64,000 bases of DNA from Roseburia_D yibonii (GCF_014297335.1 NZ_JACOQH010000001.1:479004-543003); one strand, 5' to 3'; positions 26,102-35,657 are shown, counted from the first letter of the stretch. Numbers and translations: made by a program. Notes: generated by a model from the sequence alone, not told the origin.

Positions 26102-26731
26102 CTAAAATCCATATTGCTGCAAAAACGCTGTATCGATCCCGCTTTTTGTCTGCACAAATTTTTCTATGTATTTTCCAACCATGTCGTTCTCAAGATTGAC
26201 CGCATCCCCGATCTTTTTCCCGGAAAGCGTCGTCTCCGCCGCCGTATGCGGGATCACGGAAACCGAAAAGTTATCCCGTTCCACCGCTGCCACGGTAAGG
26301 CTGATGCCATCGATCGCGATCGAACCTTTTTCCACAATGTAGCGCATGATCTCCGGATCCGCCAGGATCGTGTACCAGATTGCATTGTCATCCCTCCTAA
26401 TATGAAGGATCTTTCCGGTGCCATCCACATGGCCTGCCACCATATGTCCACCGAAACGCCCGTCTGCCGCCATCGCCCGCTCCAGGTTCACAGGGCTTCC
26501 GGGCCGCAGCTTGCCAAGCGTTGAACGGGAAAGTGTCTCATTCATGACATCCGCCGAAAAGGTCTTTCCCGTGATCTCCGTCGCAGTCAGGCAGACACCG
26601 TTTGTGGCAACACTGTCTCCGATTTTTAGATCCGAAAAGATCTTATTTCCACGGATCACGAGCACTGCGGACCGCGCTCCTTTTCGTATTGCGTCAACTG
26701 TTCCGATTTCTTCAATTATTCCGGTAAACAT
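26102..26731 (-). CDS. ribE: riboflavin synthase alpha subunit
   Basis: Final step, dismutation of two lumazine molecules to riboflavin. 209 residues with the expected duplicated barrel: 'MFTGIIEEIGTV' opens repeat 1 and 'GHMVAGHVDGTGKI' opens repeat 2. It overlaps the end of ribD by 16 bases, so translation is coupled. Confidence 0.96.
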   Translation of the reverse strand: MFTGIIEEIGTVDAIRKGARSAVLVIRGNKIFSDLKIGDSVATNGVCLTATEITGKTFSADVMNETLSRSTLGKLRPGSPVNLERAMAADGRFGGHMVAGHVDGTGKILHIRRDDNAIWYTILADPEIMRYIVEKGSIAIDGISLTVAAVERDNFSVSVIPHTAAETTLSGKKIGDAVNLENDMVGKYIEKFVQTKSGIDTAFLQQYGF

Positions 26732-27822
26732 GAATATTTCACATCTCCTTCCACCAAAAGATCTGCTCCGATCCTGCGGACGCTTACATCGGACAGCTGC
26801 CAGCCATCGGACGGAAGCACGGCACCGGATCCTTCCACCGGGCTTTTCGCCTCCGCCCCGCCGAACAGTTTCGGTGCGATATAGGCCTGCACCCGCTGTA
26901 CGATCCCCTGTTTCAGTGCGGAGAAATTTAACGTGCCGCCGCCTTCTAAGAGGATACTGTCAATGCCCTGCTCTCCGAGCATCCGCATCAGTTCACCCAG
27001 ATCGATATGTCCTTCTTTTTTCGGAACCACCAGGATCTCACATCCCGCTTCCCGATAAGGTGCATGCTTCGCCTCATCCGCACATGCTGTCGCAAGGATC
27101 GTCTTTGTCTCATGCGCCGTGGTCACAACGTTGCTTTCAGGCGGTGTGCAAAGTCCGGTATCACAGATGATGCGGATCGGATCTCTTCCTCCCGGTATCC
27201 GGCAGGTAAGGCGCGGGTCATCCGCCCGCACCGTTCCGAGCCCCACCATGATCCCCATATAGCGGTTACGGTCCTTTTGCACATTTTTCCTTGCGTCTTC
27301 CCCGGTGATCCACTTCGAAGCGCCCGTTGCTGTCGCGATCTTTCCATCGAGTGTCATTGCGTATTTCATCACCACATACGGTCTTTTTGTTTTGATGTAA
27401 TGAAAAAATACGGCGTTTAATGCATCGCACTCTTTTTTTAATACCCCGGTCTCCACGGTAAGCCCGGCCTCCTGTAAGATCCGGATTCCTTTTCCTGCCA
27501 CGAGCGGATTCGGATCCGAGGATCCGATCACCACGCGGCGGATGCCGCTTGCCAGGATTGCTTCGGTACAAGGCGGTGTCTTGCCGTAATGACAGCACGG
27601 CTCAAGCGTCACATAAATTGTCGCCCCCTCGGTGCTCTCCTTACAGTCCGCAAGCGCGTTCCGCTCCGCATGAAGTCCGCCAAATCTTTCGTGCCATCCC
27701 TTTCCGATCACTTTTTCATCCTTTACGATCACCGCGCCCACGAGCGGATTGGGATTTACCGCGCCCATACCGCGCTTCGCGAGTTCCAGCGCCATATCCA
27801 TATATGATTCATCTACTGTCAT
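26716..27822 (-). CDS. ribD: bifunctional riboflavin deaminase-reductase
   Basis: 368 residues. The N-terminal deaminase domain carries the zinc motif HAERNAL with 'EPCCHYGKTPPC' (about 50-85). The C-terminal reductase domain starts near 145 ('RPYVVMKYAMTLDGKIATATGASKWITG') and ends with 'EGGGTLNFSAL'. First gene of the operon; AGGAGG precedes the ATG at the end of the riboswitch leader. Confidence 0.97.
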   Translation of the reverse strand: MTVDESYMDMALELAKRGMGAVNPNPLVGAVIVKDEKVIGKGWHERFGGLHAERNALADCKESTEGATIYVTLEPCCHYGKTPPCTEAILASGIRRVVIGSSDPNPLVAGKGIRILQEAGLTVETGVLKKECDALNAVFFHYIKTKRPYVVMKYAMTLDGKIATATGASKWITGEDARKNVQKDRNRYMGIMVGLGTVRADDPRLTCRIPGGRDPIRIICDTGLCTPPESNVVTTAHETKTILATACADEAKHAPYREAGCEILVVPKKEGHIDLGELMRMLGEQGIDSILLEGGGTLNFSALKQGIVQRVQAYIAPKLFGGAEAKSPVEGSGAVLPSDGWQLSDVSVRRIGADLLVEGDVKYSCLPE

Positions 27823-27849
27823 AAATTCCTCCTGTCACAGGCAGAAACA

Positions 27850-27881
27850 AAGTGCCCTGAAGAATCTTCTCCAGGGCACTT
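27850..27881 (-). other. hairpin just before ribD
   Basis: Ten-base arms AAGTGCCCTG and CAGGGCACTT (27850-27859, 27872-27881). Its transcript contains a copy of the string TTCAGGGCA that also opens the FMN riboswitch. It is followed by TGTTTCTG, a poor T-run, so it may not terminate. Confidence 0.5.
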
Positions 27882-27927
27882 ATCTCTGATGATCTGAAAC
27901 TGCCTGTTTTGTCCTCATGCTGACCAA

Positions 27928-27962
27928 CAAAAAACTCTGAAATGATAACTATCATCTCAGAG
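27928..27962 (-). terminator. intrinsic terminator of the FMN riboswitch
   Basis: Minus-strand arms CTCTGAGATGATA and TATCATTTCAGAG (12 of 13 pairs) followed directly by TTTTTTG. It lies between the aptamer and ribD and is the likely expression platform. Confidence 0.8.
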
Positions 27963-28001
27963 CATCTCACGCATATTTCAGATATCAAAATATATCATCG
28001 T

Positions 28002-28109
28002 ATCTTCTTTCATCCAGACTGTACTGTCGGCTTCGGAATCACACCGAATCATGCCTTGCGGCTCGTGGGCTTTACCACCGGTAGGGAATCGCACCCTGCC
28101 CTGAAGATC
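28002..28109 (-). promoter_or_regulatory. FMN riboswitch (RFN element)
   Basis: The minus strand shows the conserved RFN blocks in order: AGGGCAGGGTG, GATTCCCTACCGG, AAAGCCCACGAGC, GATTCGGTG, ATTCCGAAGCCGAC and AGTCTGGATG, closed by ATCTTC/GAAGAT arms. FMN binding should turn off the rib operon. Confidence 0.96.
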
Positions 28110-28130
28110 TGTTTTCTTTTTACGAAATTT

Positions 28131-28159
28131 ACCATACCACTTATCCTGTTATTTTGCAA
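28131..28159 (-). promoter_or_regulatory. promoter of the riboflavin operon
   Basis: TTGCAA at 28154-28159 and TATGGT at 28131-28136, 17-base spacer. It overlaps the last codons of the upstream SDR gene. Confidence 0.65.
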
Positions 28160-28856
28160 GAGGTTTTTTTCTGATCCGGTGTAACTGCGGTTTTAAAGTA
28201 AGTTCCGACAGCACCATGCCATCCCGCACGCCGAGCACAAACGCGACCGCATCCGCGACATCCTCCGGCACCAGACGCGCCTCCTCTTCCTCCGCTTCCC
28301 TAAAGTCCGCGTTCCGGTAGAGATTGGTCTTTGTCATATCCGGGCAGATCGTCGTCACCTTCACCCCGTACTTTCGCGCCTCATCAAACAGGCTTCTCCC
28401 AAAACTGTAAAGTCCCGCCTTGGTGGCTCCATACGCGCAGCCGTGCGGATTGCTGTTTACCGCCGTGACGGACGCGATGTCTATGATATGGCCTTTATTC
28501 TTTTTTAAGGTCCGCAGCAGCTGAGCGCTTAAGATCATCGGCACTTCCAGATTCGTGCGCACCATCTCGGCGATCTTTTTCGCGTTCAGCTCCTCATGCA
28601 GCCCATAGTAGGCAACTCCCGCATTGTTGATCAGTACATGGATCTCCCATTCCGCCGCGATCCGCTTCACCTGTCCGGTCAGTTTCGCCGTATCCAGAAG
28701 ATCACAAATGATCGGATGAAAGTTTCCTCTTTCCAGTTTACATAACTCAAAATTCCTGCCAAACCCGAACACCTCATAGTCCATATCACACAGCCGTTCA
28801 CTCACTGCCAGACCGATCCCGGACGATGCCCCGGTTATGATCACTGCCTCTCTCAT
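28149..28856 (-). CDS. SDR family NAD(P)-dependent oxidoreductase
   Basis: 235-residue short-chain dehydrogenase: cofactor motif TGASSGIG at residues 8-15, 'INNAGVAYYG', catalytic Ser in 'IASVTAVNS' and the YxxxK pair in 'YGATKAG'. Arg in 'GFGRNFEL' hints at NADPH. Substrate unknown. It begins right after the stop of the radical SAM gene, so the three genes from 30768 to 28149 form one operon. Confidence 0.9.
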   Translation of the reverse strand: MREAVIITGASSGIGLAVSERLCDMDYEVFGFGRNFELCKLERGNFHPIICDLLDTAKLTGQVKRIAAEWEIHVLINNAGVAYYGLHEELNAKKIAEMVRTNLEVPMILSAQLLRTLKKNKGHIIDIASVTAVNSNPHGCAYGATKAGLYSFGRSLFDEARKYGVKVTTICPDMTKTNLYRNADFREAEEEEARLVPEDVADAVAFVLGVRDGMVLSELTLKPQLHRIRKKPLAK

Positions 28857-29909
28857 CTATGTTTCCTCCTTCTCCCACAAAAATATCTTTTCCTCCGGCA
28901 GATACTGCGACAGCCGCTCCACCAGAAAGCCTTCCATTTCCCGCGTCAGCCCGTCCCCATAATGGTAGACACCCCGGTCATTTTCATAGGGGAACTGGAC
29001 GACTGCGGAATCCGGCGCGTTCTTCCGCATTTTCTTTAAATAATCCTGTGAGACACGGAAGCTTCCGACACTCACATCAAACAGTCTGCCCCAGTCCATC
29101 TGCTCCGCAATCGCAAGAAGCATCCTGTCATACGAGTCCTTCCAGCCCGCATGATAGATCATCGGATCAAAACAGAGCCGCACCGTGCACCCACACGCCT
29201 GTGCTTCCGCCGCTGCCGCAATGCGCTGTGCAAGCGACGGGGTGTAATGTTCATACCGCTCTATGACCTCCTGTGGCGACATCGTAAACGCGTACACGAC
29301 GTGGGAGGACGGTTCTGCGTGCTTAAAAAAGCTGTGGTTCGCGCATTTCGTCCGAAGCTCGATGCGAAGCCCATTCCCGCCCTCTTGTTCTTCTTTTTCA
29401 CATTCGTTTACAAAGCGCACCCATTCCCCTGCGTATCCGGTGATCTCCTCTAGCGCCAGAAGATCGGTATCATAGGATACACACAGGTACATTTCATGCT
29501 GCGCTATTATCTTTTTTACCTCAGCGAAAATGTCCTCCAGATTCACAAAGATGACCAGATGCGCGGACGGGTACATCCCCTTCAGGTAACAGTACTCACA
29601 GTCATAGATACAGTTCATCACGCAGGAGGTATAATAAAAATACGAGTTTCCGAAGTTCTGACAGACCGGCGCTCCGGGATAGATCAACGTCCCCTGTTTC
29701 GCCGCGAGGATCAGGCTCTGCGCCCGGTGCTGCCTCAGATAATCCTGCCCCCTCCGGCAGAACACATCCTTGTAATGATCGATCCAGACCACCTGCGCCT
29801 GCGGAAATTTCGCCAATATCCTTTTTGTGCGCGGATGGTCCTTCACTCCGCGTTCCACATAAATGTGGGAAAATGCCGTATTATAATAATTTTCGCCGGA
29901 TCTCTTCAA
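28857..29909 (-). CDS. spore photoproduct lyase family radical SAM protein
   Basis: 350 residues with the SAM/4Fe-4S motif C100-x3-C104-x2-C107 ('CIYDCEYCYLKG'), preceded by the family signature 'YYTSCVMN'. Known members repair the UV spore photoproduct; many relatives occur in non-spore species with unknown substrates. The likely start is the TTG at 29909, with AGGGGA 9 bases upstream, since the next ATG would remove conserved sequence. It overlaps the upstream nucleosidase gene by 29 bases. Confidence 0.83.
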   Translation of the reverse strand: MKRSGENYYNTAFSHIYVERGVKDHPRTKRILAKFPQAQVVWIDHYKDVFCRRGQDYLRQHRAQSLILAAKQGTLIYPGAPVCQNFGNSYFYYTSCVMNCIYDCEYCYLKGMYPSAHLVIFVNLEDIFAEVKKIIAQHEMYLCVSYDTDLLALEEITGYAGEWVRFVNECEKEEQEGGNGLRIELRTKCANHSFFKHAEPSSHVVYAFTMSPQEVIERYEHYTPSLAQRIAAAAEAQACGCTVRLCFDPMIYHAGWKDSYDRMLLAIAEQMDWGRLFDVSVGSFRVSQDYLKKMRKNAPDSAVVQFPYENDRGVYHYGDGLTREMEGFLVERLSQYLPEEKIFLWEKEET

Positions 29910-30768
29910 AGCAGTTCTTCCCCTCTCTCTTATCCCTGCACGGGAGTTTTCCAGATGCGTACATTTCTTTAAGCACCGTCCGGTAATCGATCCCTGAAAG
30001 TGTCCAGTAACGGATATGCTGACGTACCATGGCCTCCATCGTCTTTGAAGCGTGCAGGTCTTCGGTCAGACGCCGGATATCTGTCTCCTCTTCGTCCTGT
30101 TTCGCCCCGCATCCGCATTCTTCCGCTGCTTCCTCTGTGATCCGGCGCAGGCTGTCGATGTACGCGCAGACCGCCTCCTCCTGTGCCGCGATCTTCTGCC
30201 CGATCTGCTCCGGCTGTCCGGTCTTTCCGTCACCGGCAACTCCGTGATCCGTCACAACCTTTAAAAACGTCATCTGGTGCGGTCCGAAATAGTAGGCTCC
30301 CGCCTGATAGACCGCCGCCGCTTCCATATCATAAAGACGTGCCCCTGCTCCGTTTTCCGGATCCTGCGTTTCGTTCGCTCCACGGTAGGGAACCGCCTGT
30401 GTCACGATCTCTGCCTCCGCAAACGGATGGCGGTAAATCACATCCGGGTAAAACGTCCGTCCGGTTGTCTGCTCTGTGATCTTATTACAGAGAAAGATCT
30501 CTCCATCCCGCACGGACGGATCATTTGCATCTGCCGCCGCGCTCCCGATATTGACAAGAAAATCACCTTTTCCGGGCGGAAATTCACCGAATGTGCCGCT
30601 GACTGCGCACGCCGCCGCGATATTTCCGGCACCGGTCAGGATCAGGCGTATCTTTAACTCCTCATTCTCAAAAAGCTGAAAATGAGTATGTGCCGTATCT
30701 TTTTTCAGTTTGTAATGCGCGATCACGCACTGTGCCTCCGCATAGAATGCCGTAAACAGATAGATCAT
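29881..30768 (-). CDS. nucleoside phosphorylase-superfamily protein
   Basis: 295 residues. The N-terminal about 190 residues resemble MTA/SAH nucleosidases and purine phosphorylases: 'ILTGAGNIAAA', 'LVNIGSAAA' and the substrate loop 'LYDMEAAAVYQAG' with the conserved Met-Glu. The C-terminal about 100 residues are a charged, unassigned extension ('ECGCGAKQDEEETDIRRL'). A nucleosidase beside a radical SAM enzyme could clear 5'-deoxyadenosine or SAH, or act on a base lesion. Overlap with the next gene argues for a shared job. Confidence 0.75.
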   Translation of the reverse strand: MIYLFTAFYAEAQCVIAHYKLKKDTAHTHFQLFENEELKIRLILTGAGNIAAACAVSGTFGEFPPGKGDFLVNIGSAAADANDPSVRDGEIFLCNKITEQTTGRTFYPDVIYRHPFAEAEIVTQAVPYRGANETQDPENGAGARLYDMEAAAVYQAGAYYFGPHQMTFLKVVTDHGVAGDGKTGQPEQIGQKIAAQEEAVCAYIDSLRRITEEAAEECGCGAKQDEEETDIRRLTEDLHASKTMEAMVRQHIRYWTLSGIDYRTVLKEMYASGKLPCRDKREGKNCFEEIRRKLL

Positions 30769-30821
30769 CTTTTTTGTCCTGCCTTTTTATTCACTTTTCC
30801 TATTGTACCATCCAGACGCAA

Positions 30822-30849
30822 AAAAAGACAGCCAAAATGGCTGTCTTTT
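30822..30849. terminator. terminator of the ATP synthase operon
   Basis: AAAGACAGCC pairs with GGCTGTCTTT and is followed by seven Ts on the minus strand. Confidence 0.85.
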
Positions 30850-30860
30850 GCTGCTGCTTT

Positions 30861-31280
30861 TTAATAACCGATCGGTCTGTCGTGGCTGCTGGCTTTCAGT
30901 CGCTCCATCGCTCTCGCGAGGGACGCTTTGGAACGGTAATATTCCTGAATACTCTGTTTTTGTCTGAGCTGTTCCTCGGCACGCTCTTTTGCCTCTTTCG
31001 CACGGCGGACATCAATATCCTCCGGTGACTCACAGGTATCCACGATGACTGTGGCACGGTTATTCATGATCTGCGCAAAACCGGTTCCGGTAACACCGTA
31101 GATCCAGTTGCCGTTTTCCTCCTGGATCCGGATCTCTCCGACTTCCACGGCAAACGCCATATTCTCATGATGCGCCTGAATTGCTTTCTGGCCATCCTCA
31201 AGCGGAAGAATGACCTGCTTGCATCTTCCGTCAAAAAACACACGGTCACAGGCGATTACTTTAAGACTAAATGTATTCAT
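30861..31280 (-). CDS. atpC: ATP synthase F1 epsilon subunit
   Basis: 139 residues: N-terminal beta-sandwich ('TFSLKVIACDRVFFDGRCKQVILP') and a C-terminal helical hairpin ('RRAKEAKERAEEQLRQ'). Central stalk subunit and inhibitor of F1. Last gene of the operon. Confidence 0.95.
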   Translation of the reverse strand: MNTFSLKVIACDRVFFDGRCKQVILPLEDGQKAIQAHHENMAFAVEVGEIRIQEENGNWIYGVTGTGFAQIMNNRATVIVDTCESPEDIDVRRAKEAKERAEEQLRQKQSIQEYYRSKASLARAMERLKASSHDRPIGY

Positions 31281-31292
31281 GCTTCATTCCTC

Positions 31293-32699
31293 CTAGTTGG
31301 CGGAACCTGTGCCCTCCATCTGTTTTGCCTTTTCCTTTACATCCTCGATCGTCCCGACGTTAAAGAATGCAGCTTCCGGATAATCATCCATCTCGCCGTC
31401 AATGATCGCCTTAAATCCGCGGATCGTCTCCTTTAACGGAACGTATTTACCAGGCATACCGGTAAAGTTCTCCGCTACATGGAACGGCTGGGATAAGAAT
31501 TTCTGAATCTTTCTTGCACGGTATACGGTCAGCTTATCCTCATCGGAAAGCTCTTCCATACCAAGGATCGCGATGATATCCTGCAATTCTGTGTATTTCT
31601 GCAGGATTTCCTGCACACGTCTTGCAGTCTCGTAATGCTCTTTTCCGACTACATCCTCTTCCAGGATACGGGAGTTGGATTCGAGCGGATCTACTGCCGG
31701 GTAAATACCCTGTTCCACGATCTTTCTCGAAAGAACGGTGGTTGCATCCAAGTGGGCAAATGTTGTTGCCGGAGCCGGGTCTGTCAGGTCATCAGCAGGC
31801 ACATAAACTGCCTGTACGGAAGTAACGGATCCGTTCTTGGTCGATGCGATACGTTCCTGTAATTCACCCATTTCATTTGCCAGTGTCGGCTGATAACCAA
31901 CGGCTGACGGCATACGTCCGAGCAGTGCGGACACTTCGGAACCAGCCTGTGTGAAACGGAAGATATTATCGATAAACAGAAGTACGTTCTGATGTTCCTC
32001 GTCACGGAAATATTCTGCCATGGTAAGTCCGGTCTCCGCAACTCTCATACGCGCTCCAGGCGGCTCATTCATCTGACCGAACACTAAGGCGGTCTTGTCG
32101 ATAACACCGGATTCTGTCATTTCTGTCCAGAGATCATTACCCTCTCTGGAACGCTCGCCGACACCGGTAAAGATGGAATATCCACCATGCTCGGTCGCGA
32201 TATTGTGGATCAGCTCCTGGATCAGTACGGTCTTACCAACACCGGCACCACCGAACAGACCGATCTTACCACCTTTTGCATACGGCGCAAGCAGGTCGAT
32301 GACCTTGATACCTGTCTCAAGTACCTCTACGACCGGGCTCTGATCTTCAAAGCTCGGCGGATCTCTGTGGATGACCCAGTGCTTCTCTCCCTCGAGAGAC
32401 TCACCACCGTCTAAGGTATCTCCTAATACATTAAATAAACGTCCTAAGGTTCCTTTGCCGACCGGAACTTTAATGCCGCTTCCGGTAGCTGTTACTTCCA
32501 TATCTTTGTGAAGTCCTTCACTGGATGCCAGCATGATACAGCGGACGGTATTGTTTCCGATGTGCTGCGCAACTTCCATTACGCACCGCTTACCACCGTT
32601 GTCTACCTCTAACGCATCCTTAATAAATGGAAGGTCGTTATCTTCAAATTCAACGTCAACAACAGGTCCCATAACCTGTACGATTTTTCCTTTTTTCAT
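31293..32699 (-). CDS. atpD: ATP synthase F1 beta subunit
   Basis: Catalytic subunit, 468 residues. Walker A 'GGAGVGKTV' near residue 150, 'GERSREGNDLW', Walker B 'NVLLFIDNIFRF' and the signature 'PAVDPLESNS'. Normal length. Lies between atpG and atpC. Confidence 0.98.
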   Translation of the reverse strand: MKKGKIVQVMGPVVDVEFEDNDLPFIKDALEVDNGGKRCVMEVAQHIGNNTVRCIMLASSEGLHKDMEVTATGSGIKVPVGKGTLGRLFNVLGDTLDGGESLEGEKHWVIHRDPPSFEDQSPVVEVLETGIKVIDLLAPYAKGGKIGLFGGAGVGKTVLIQELIHNIATEHGGYSIFTGVGERSREGNDLWTEMTESGVIDKTALVFGQMNEPPGARMRVAETGLTMAEYFRDEEHQNVLLFIDNIFRFTQAGSEVSALLGRMPSAVGYQPTLANEMGELQERIASTKNGSVTSVQAVYVPADDLTDPAPATTFAHLDATTVLSRKIVEQGIYPAVDPLESNSRILEEDVVGKEHYETARRVQEILQKYTELQDIIAILGMEELSDEDKLTVYRARKIQKFLSQPFHVAENFTGMPGKYVPLKETIRGFKAIIDGEMDDYPEAAFFNVGTIEDVKEKAKQMEGTGSAN

Positions 32700-32749
32700 T
32701 CCATTTACCTCTCAAATAACGGGAGGGAACCTCCTTTCTTTATTTTTAT

Positions 32750-33640
32750 TTATTTCTTTTTCTTATTTTTCTGTGCCTTGGCACCACCGATCACCTCGGT
32801 GATCTGCTGGGTAATATCTGCCTGCCGGACACGGTTATACTGGATCGACAGGCTCTGTAACATTTCCTTCGCACTGTCAGTCGCGGTCTGCATCGCCATC
32901 ATTCTTGAATTCTGCTCACTTGCGAAAGACTCAACCAGTGAACCGTAAATGATACCGGTGACACAGTTTGGAACCACATGCTCAAGGATCGCTTCCATGG
33001 ACGGTTCCACCTTGATCTCCTCCTGATAGGTATCGATCGGTGCCCGCATAAAATCTTCCTTTTTGAGCGGAAGCAGCTGGATCTTTTCCGCGTTCATGTT
33101 AAACGCGTTTTCCATCTTGGTGTATACGATATACACCTCATCCAGTTCGCCCTTGTCGTACAACTCCATGACACGGTCTGTGATCACACGCGCCCTGTGC
33201 AGGGATGGATTCTGTACCGTATACTTAAATTCGGTATCTACTTCCAGTCCCTCTTTCGCGAAATACTGACGTCCCAGCTCGCCGACGACGAACAGCTTGT
33301 TGTTATTTCCCTGTTCGAAAAGCTCATGCGCCATTTTGATCACGTTATGATTGTATGCGCCCGCAAGCCCCTTATCCGCAGTGATCACGATGTAACCTCT
33401 TCTTTTCTCAGCGTCCGGGATCTCCGTCTTCTGATCAAAGTAACGGCTCTCCGTATCCGGAATATGTCTGAGGAAACGGGAAATCGCCATCTGCAGAGAA
33501 TAAAAGTAAGGCTCGGTATCCTCAAGCTTCTGCTTCGCAACGCGGAGCTTGGAAGAAGAGATCATATACATGGCATTCGTGATCTTCATGGTATCCTGAA
33601 TACTTTTCATTCGCTTTTGGATTTCCTTGGTATTTGCCAT
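32750..33640 (-). CDS. atpG: ATP synthase F1 gamma subunit
   Basis: 296-residue rotor shaft. N-terminal 'KEIQKRMKSIQDTMKITNAMYMISSSKL' and C-terminal 'RQADITQQITEVIGGAKA' are the two coiled-coil signatures. The C-terminus ends in a Lys-rich tail. Confidence 0.97.
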   Translation of the reverse strand: MANTKEIQKRMKSIQDTMKITNAMYMISSSKLRVAKQKLEDTEPYFYSLQMAISRFLRHIPDTESRYFDQKTEIPDAEKRRGYIVITADKGLAGAYNHNVIKMAHELFEQGNNNKLFVVGELGRQYFAKEGLEVDTEFKYTVQNPSLHRARVITDRVMELYDKGELDEVYIVYTKMENAFNMNAEKIQLLPLKKEDFMRAPIDTYQEEIKVEPSMEAILEHVVPNCVTGIIYGSLVESFASEQNSRMMAMQTATDSAKEMLQSLSIQYNRVRQADITQQITEVIGGAKAQKNKKKK

Positions 33641-33646
33641 ATCCTA

Positions 33647-35149
33647 TCACCTGCTCTTAAACTCTTTGACTGCCTCTACAATGGACTCTGTGATCGCGTC
33701 ATCCAATACTTTCTTTTCATTGATCGTATCCATGATGTCTTTGTGCTCTGCCGCGAAAAACTCCAACATCCGTTTCTGGAAATCCTTGGTCTCCCTAGTG
33801 TCCACATCGAGAAGCAGACGCTTGTTCGCTGCAACCAGTGTGATAACCTGCTCTGCAAGACTCATCGGATGGCAAAGCGGCTGTTTTAATAATTCCATCA
33901 GTCCTTTTCCGTACTGTAACTGCTCTTTGGTCGCGTCATCCAGATCGGAACTGAACTGTGTGAACACTTCCATCTCACGATACTGCGCAAGATCGATACG
34001 CACGCTTCCGGAAGCCTTCTTCATCGCCTTGGTCTGCGCCGCGCCACCGACACGGGATACGGAAAGACCAACGTTTACCGCCGGACGCATACCGGAGAAG
34101 AAAAGATCACTCTCAAGGAAGATCTGTCCATCGGTAATGGAAATTACGTTTGTCGGGATATACGCGGATACGTCACCTGCCTGTGTCTCAATGATCGGCA
34201 GTGCAGTGATCGAACCTCCGCCCAGTTTATCATTTAACTTACTGGAACGCTCAAGCAGTCTCGAATGTAAGTAGAATACGTCACCCGGATATGCCTCACG
34301 TCCCGGAGAACGCTCAAGTAACAGGGACAGCGCACGGTAAGCAACCGCATGCTTGGAAAGATCATCATAAATGATCAGTACGTCTTTTCCCTTGTACATA
34401 AAGTATTCTGCCAGCGCGGTACCCGCATACGGCGCGATATACTGTAAGGACGCGGAATCGCTCGCTGTTGCGGAAAGCACAACAGAATAATCCATCGCGT
34501 CATTTTTTGTCAGGGTATTTACCAGCTTTGCAACGGTAGATGCTTTCTGTCCGATCGCAACATAGATACAGATCACATCTTTTCCTCTCTGGTTTAAGAT
34601 CGTATCAACGGCGATCGAGGTCTTACCTGTCTGACGGTCACCAATGATAAGCTCACGCTGTCCACGTCCGATCGGGAACATGGAATCGATCGCAAGAATA
34701 CCTGTTTCCAGCGGCTGGTTTACAGACTGTCTGTCTACAATGCTCGGTGCTTCCTGCTCGATCGCACGGTAATCATCTGCAGGGATCTCGCCCTTTCCGT
34801 CGATCGGAGCACCCAGTGCATTGATAACTCTTCCAAGATAGGCATCTCCTACCGGGACACCCGCTTTTTTCTTTGTTCTGGTTACTTTTGTTCCTTCTTT
34901 TATTCCGGTATCTTTTCCTAAAACGATGCAGCCGATCTGATCTCTCTTGATATCCTGCACCATTCCCTTTACACCATTTTCAAAGATAACGATTTCGCCA
35001 TACATGGCATGCTCGATTCCATAGATCGTCGCGATACCGTCACCTACCCAGATGACTTCGCCGACTTCCTGACCGCCACTTACCATGTCATAGTTTTCTA
35101 TTTCACTTTTCAGAATGGAAATAATTTCTTCTGAACTTATGGAACTCAC
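33647..35149 (-). CDS. atpA: ATP synthase F1 alpha subunit
   Basis: 500 residues. Walker A 'GDRQTGKTS' near residue 170 and the signature 'PAVNVGLSVSRVGG'. It starts with GTG at 35149, 7 bases after GGAGG. Non-catalytic nucleotide-binding subunit of F1. Confidence 0.98.
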   Translation of the reverse strand: MSSISSEEIISILKSEIENYDMVSGGQEVGEVIWVGDGIATIYGIEHAMYGEIVIFENGVKGMVQDIKRDQIGCIVLGKDTGIKEGTKVTRTKKKAGVPVGDAYLGRVINALGAPIDGKGEIPADDYRAIEQEAPSIVDRQSVNQPLETGILAIDSMFPIGRGQRELIIGDRQTGKTSIAVDTILNQRGKDVICIYVAIGQKASTVAKLVNTLTKNDAMDYSVVLSATASDSASLQYIAPYAGTALAEYFMYKGKDVLIIYDDLSKHAVAYRALSLLLERSPGREAYPGDVFYLHSRLLERSSKLNDKLGGGSITALPIIETQAGDVSAYIPTNVISITDGQIFLESDLFFSGMRPAVNVGLSVSRVGGAAQTKAMKKASGSVRIDLAQYREMEVFTQFSSDLDDATKEQLQYGKGLMELLKQPLCHPMSLAEQVITLVAANKRLLLDVDTRETKDFQKRMLEFFAAEHKDIMDTINEKKVLDDAITESIVEAVKEFKSR

Positions 35150-35153
35150 GTTA

Positions 35154-35657
35154 TCACCTCCAAATCAATTCCTGCTTTAATTTATTTAAACGCCCTTTCA
35201 TACTCCAGTCCTCTTCCCTGTCCTTCACACGAATCACGAACCCGCCGATCAGATCCGGCTGTTCGATCAGTTCTATCTGCACTTCATTTTTTCCATATTC
35301 TTTCTTCAGATGTTCTTTCATCTGCGCAAGCTGTGACTCTGTCGGTGGCGTGACATAGGAAAGTGTCGCGCGCAGAATCCCGTTGTGCGCGTCATAACAG
35401 GTGTGGTACGAAGAAAATATATCCGCAAGTTCACCCACACTGCCGTTGTCGCAGAGCACCTTTAAAAAGTTTCTCACTTCCTGCGGGAAGATGGAATCTA
35501 TCAGTTTGTGTTTCTCTTTTGCGGAAACAATCGGGCTTCCCAGAGATTTCGACAGTTCCGGGGTAAGAGAAAAAATTCTTTCTGTCTCTGCTACGACCTC
35601 TCCTGCCACACCGAGTTCATAGAGGACAGTTCCGTAATTATTCGCTGTCTGTGTCAT
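35154..35657 (-). CDS. atpH: ATP synthase F1 delta subunit
   Basis: About 167 residues; links F1 to the peripheral stalk. I chose the ATG at 35657 because AGGTG lies 6 bases upstream; the longer frame opens with GTG at 35666. It overlaps the end of atpF by 20 bases. The C-terminal 'DLIGGFVIRVKDREEDWSMKGRLNKL' is typical. Confidence 0.94.
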   Translation of the reverse strand: MTQTANNYGTVLYELGVAGEVVAETERIFSLTPELSKSLGSPIVSAKEKHKLIDSIFPQEVRNFLKVLCDNGSVGELADIFSSYHTCYDAHNGILRATLSYVTPPTESQLAQMKEHLKKEYGKNEVQIELIEQPDLIGGFVIRVKDREEDWSMKGRLNKLKQELIWR

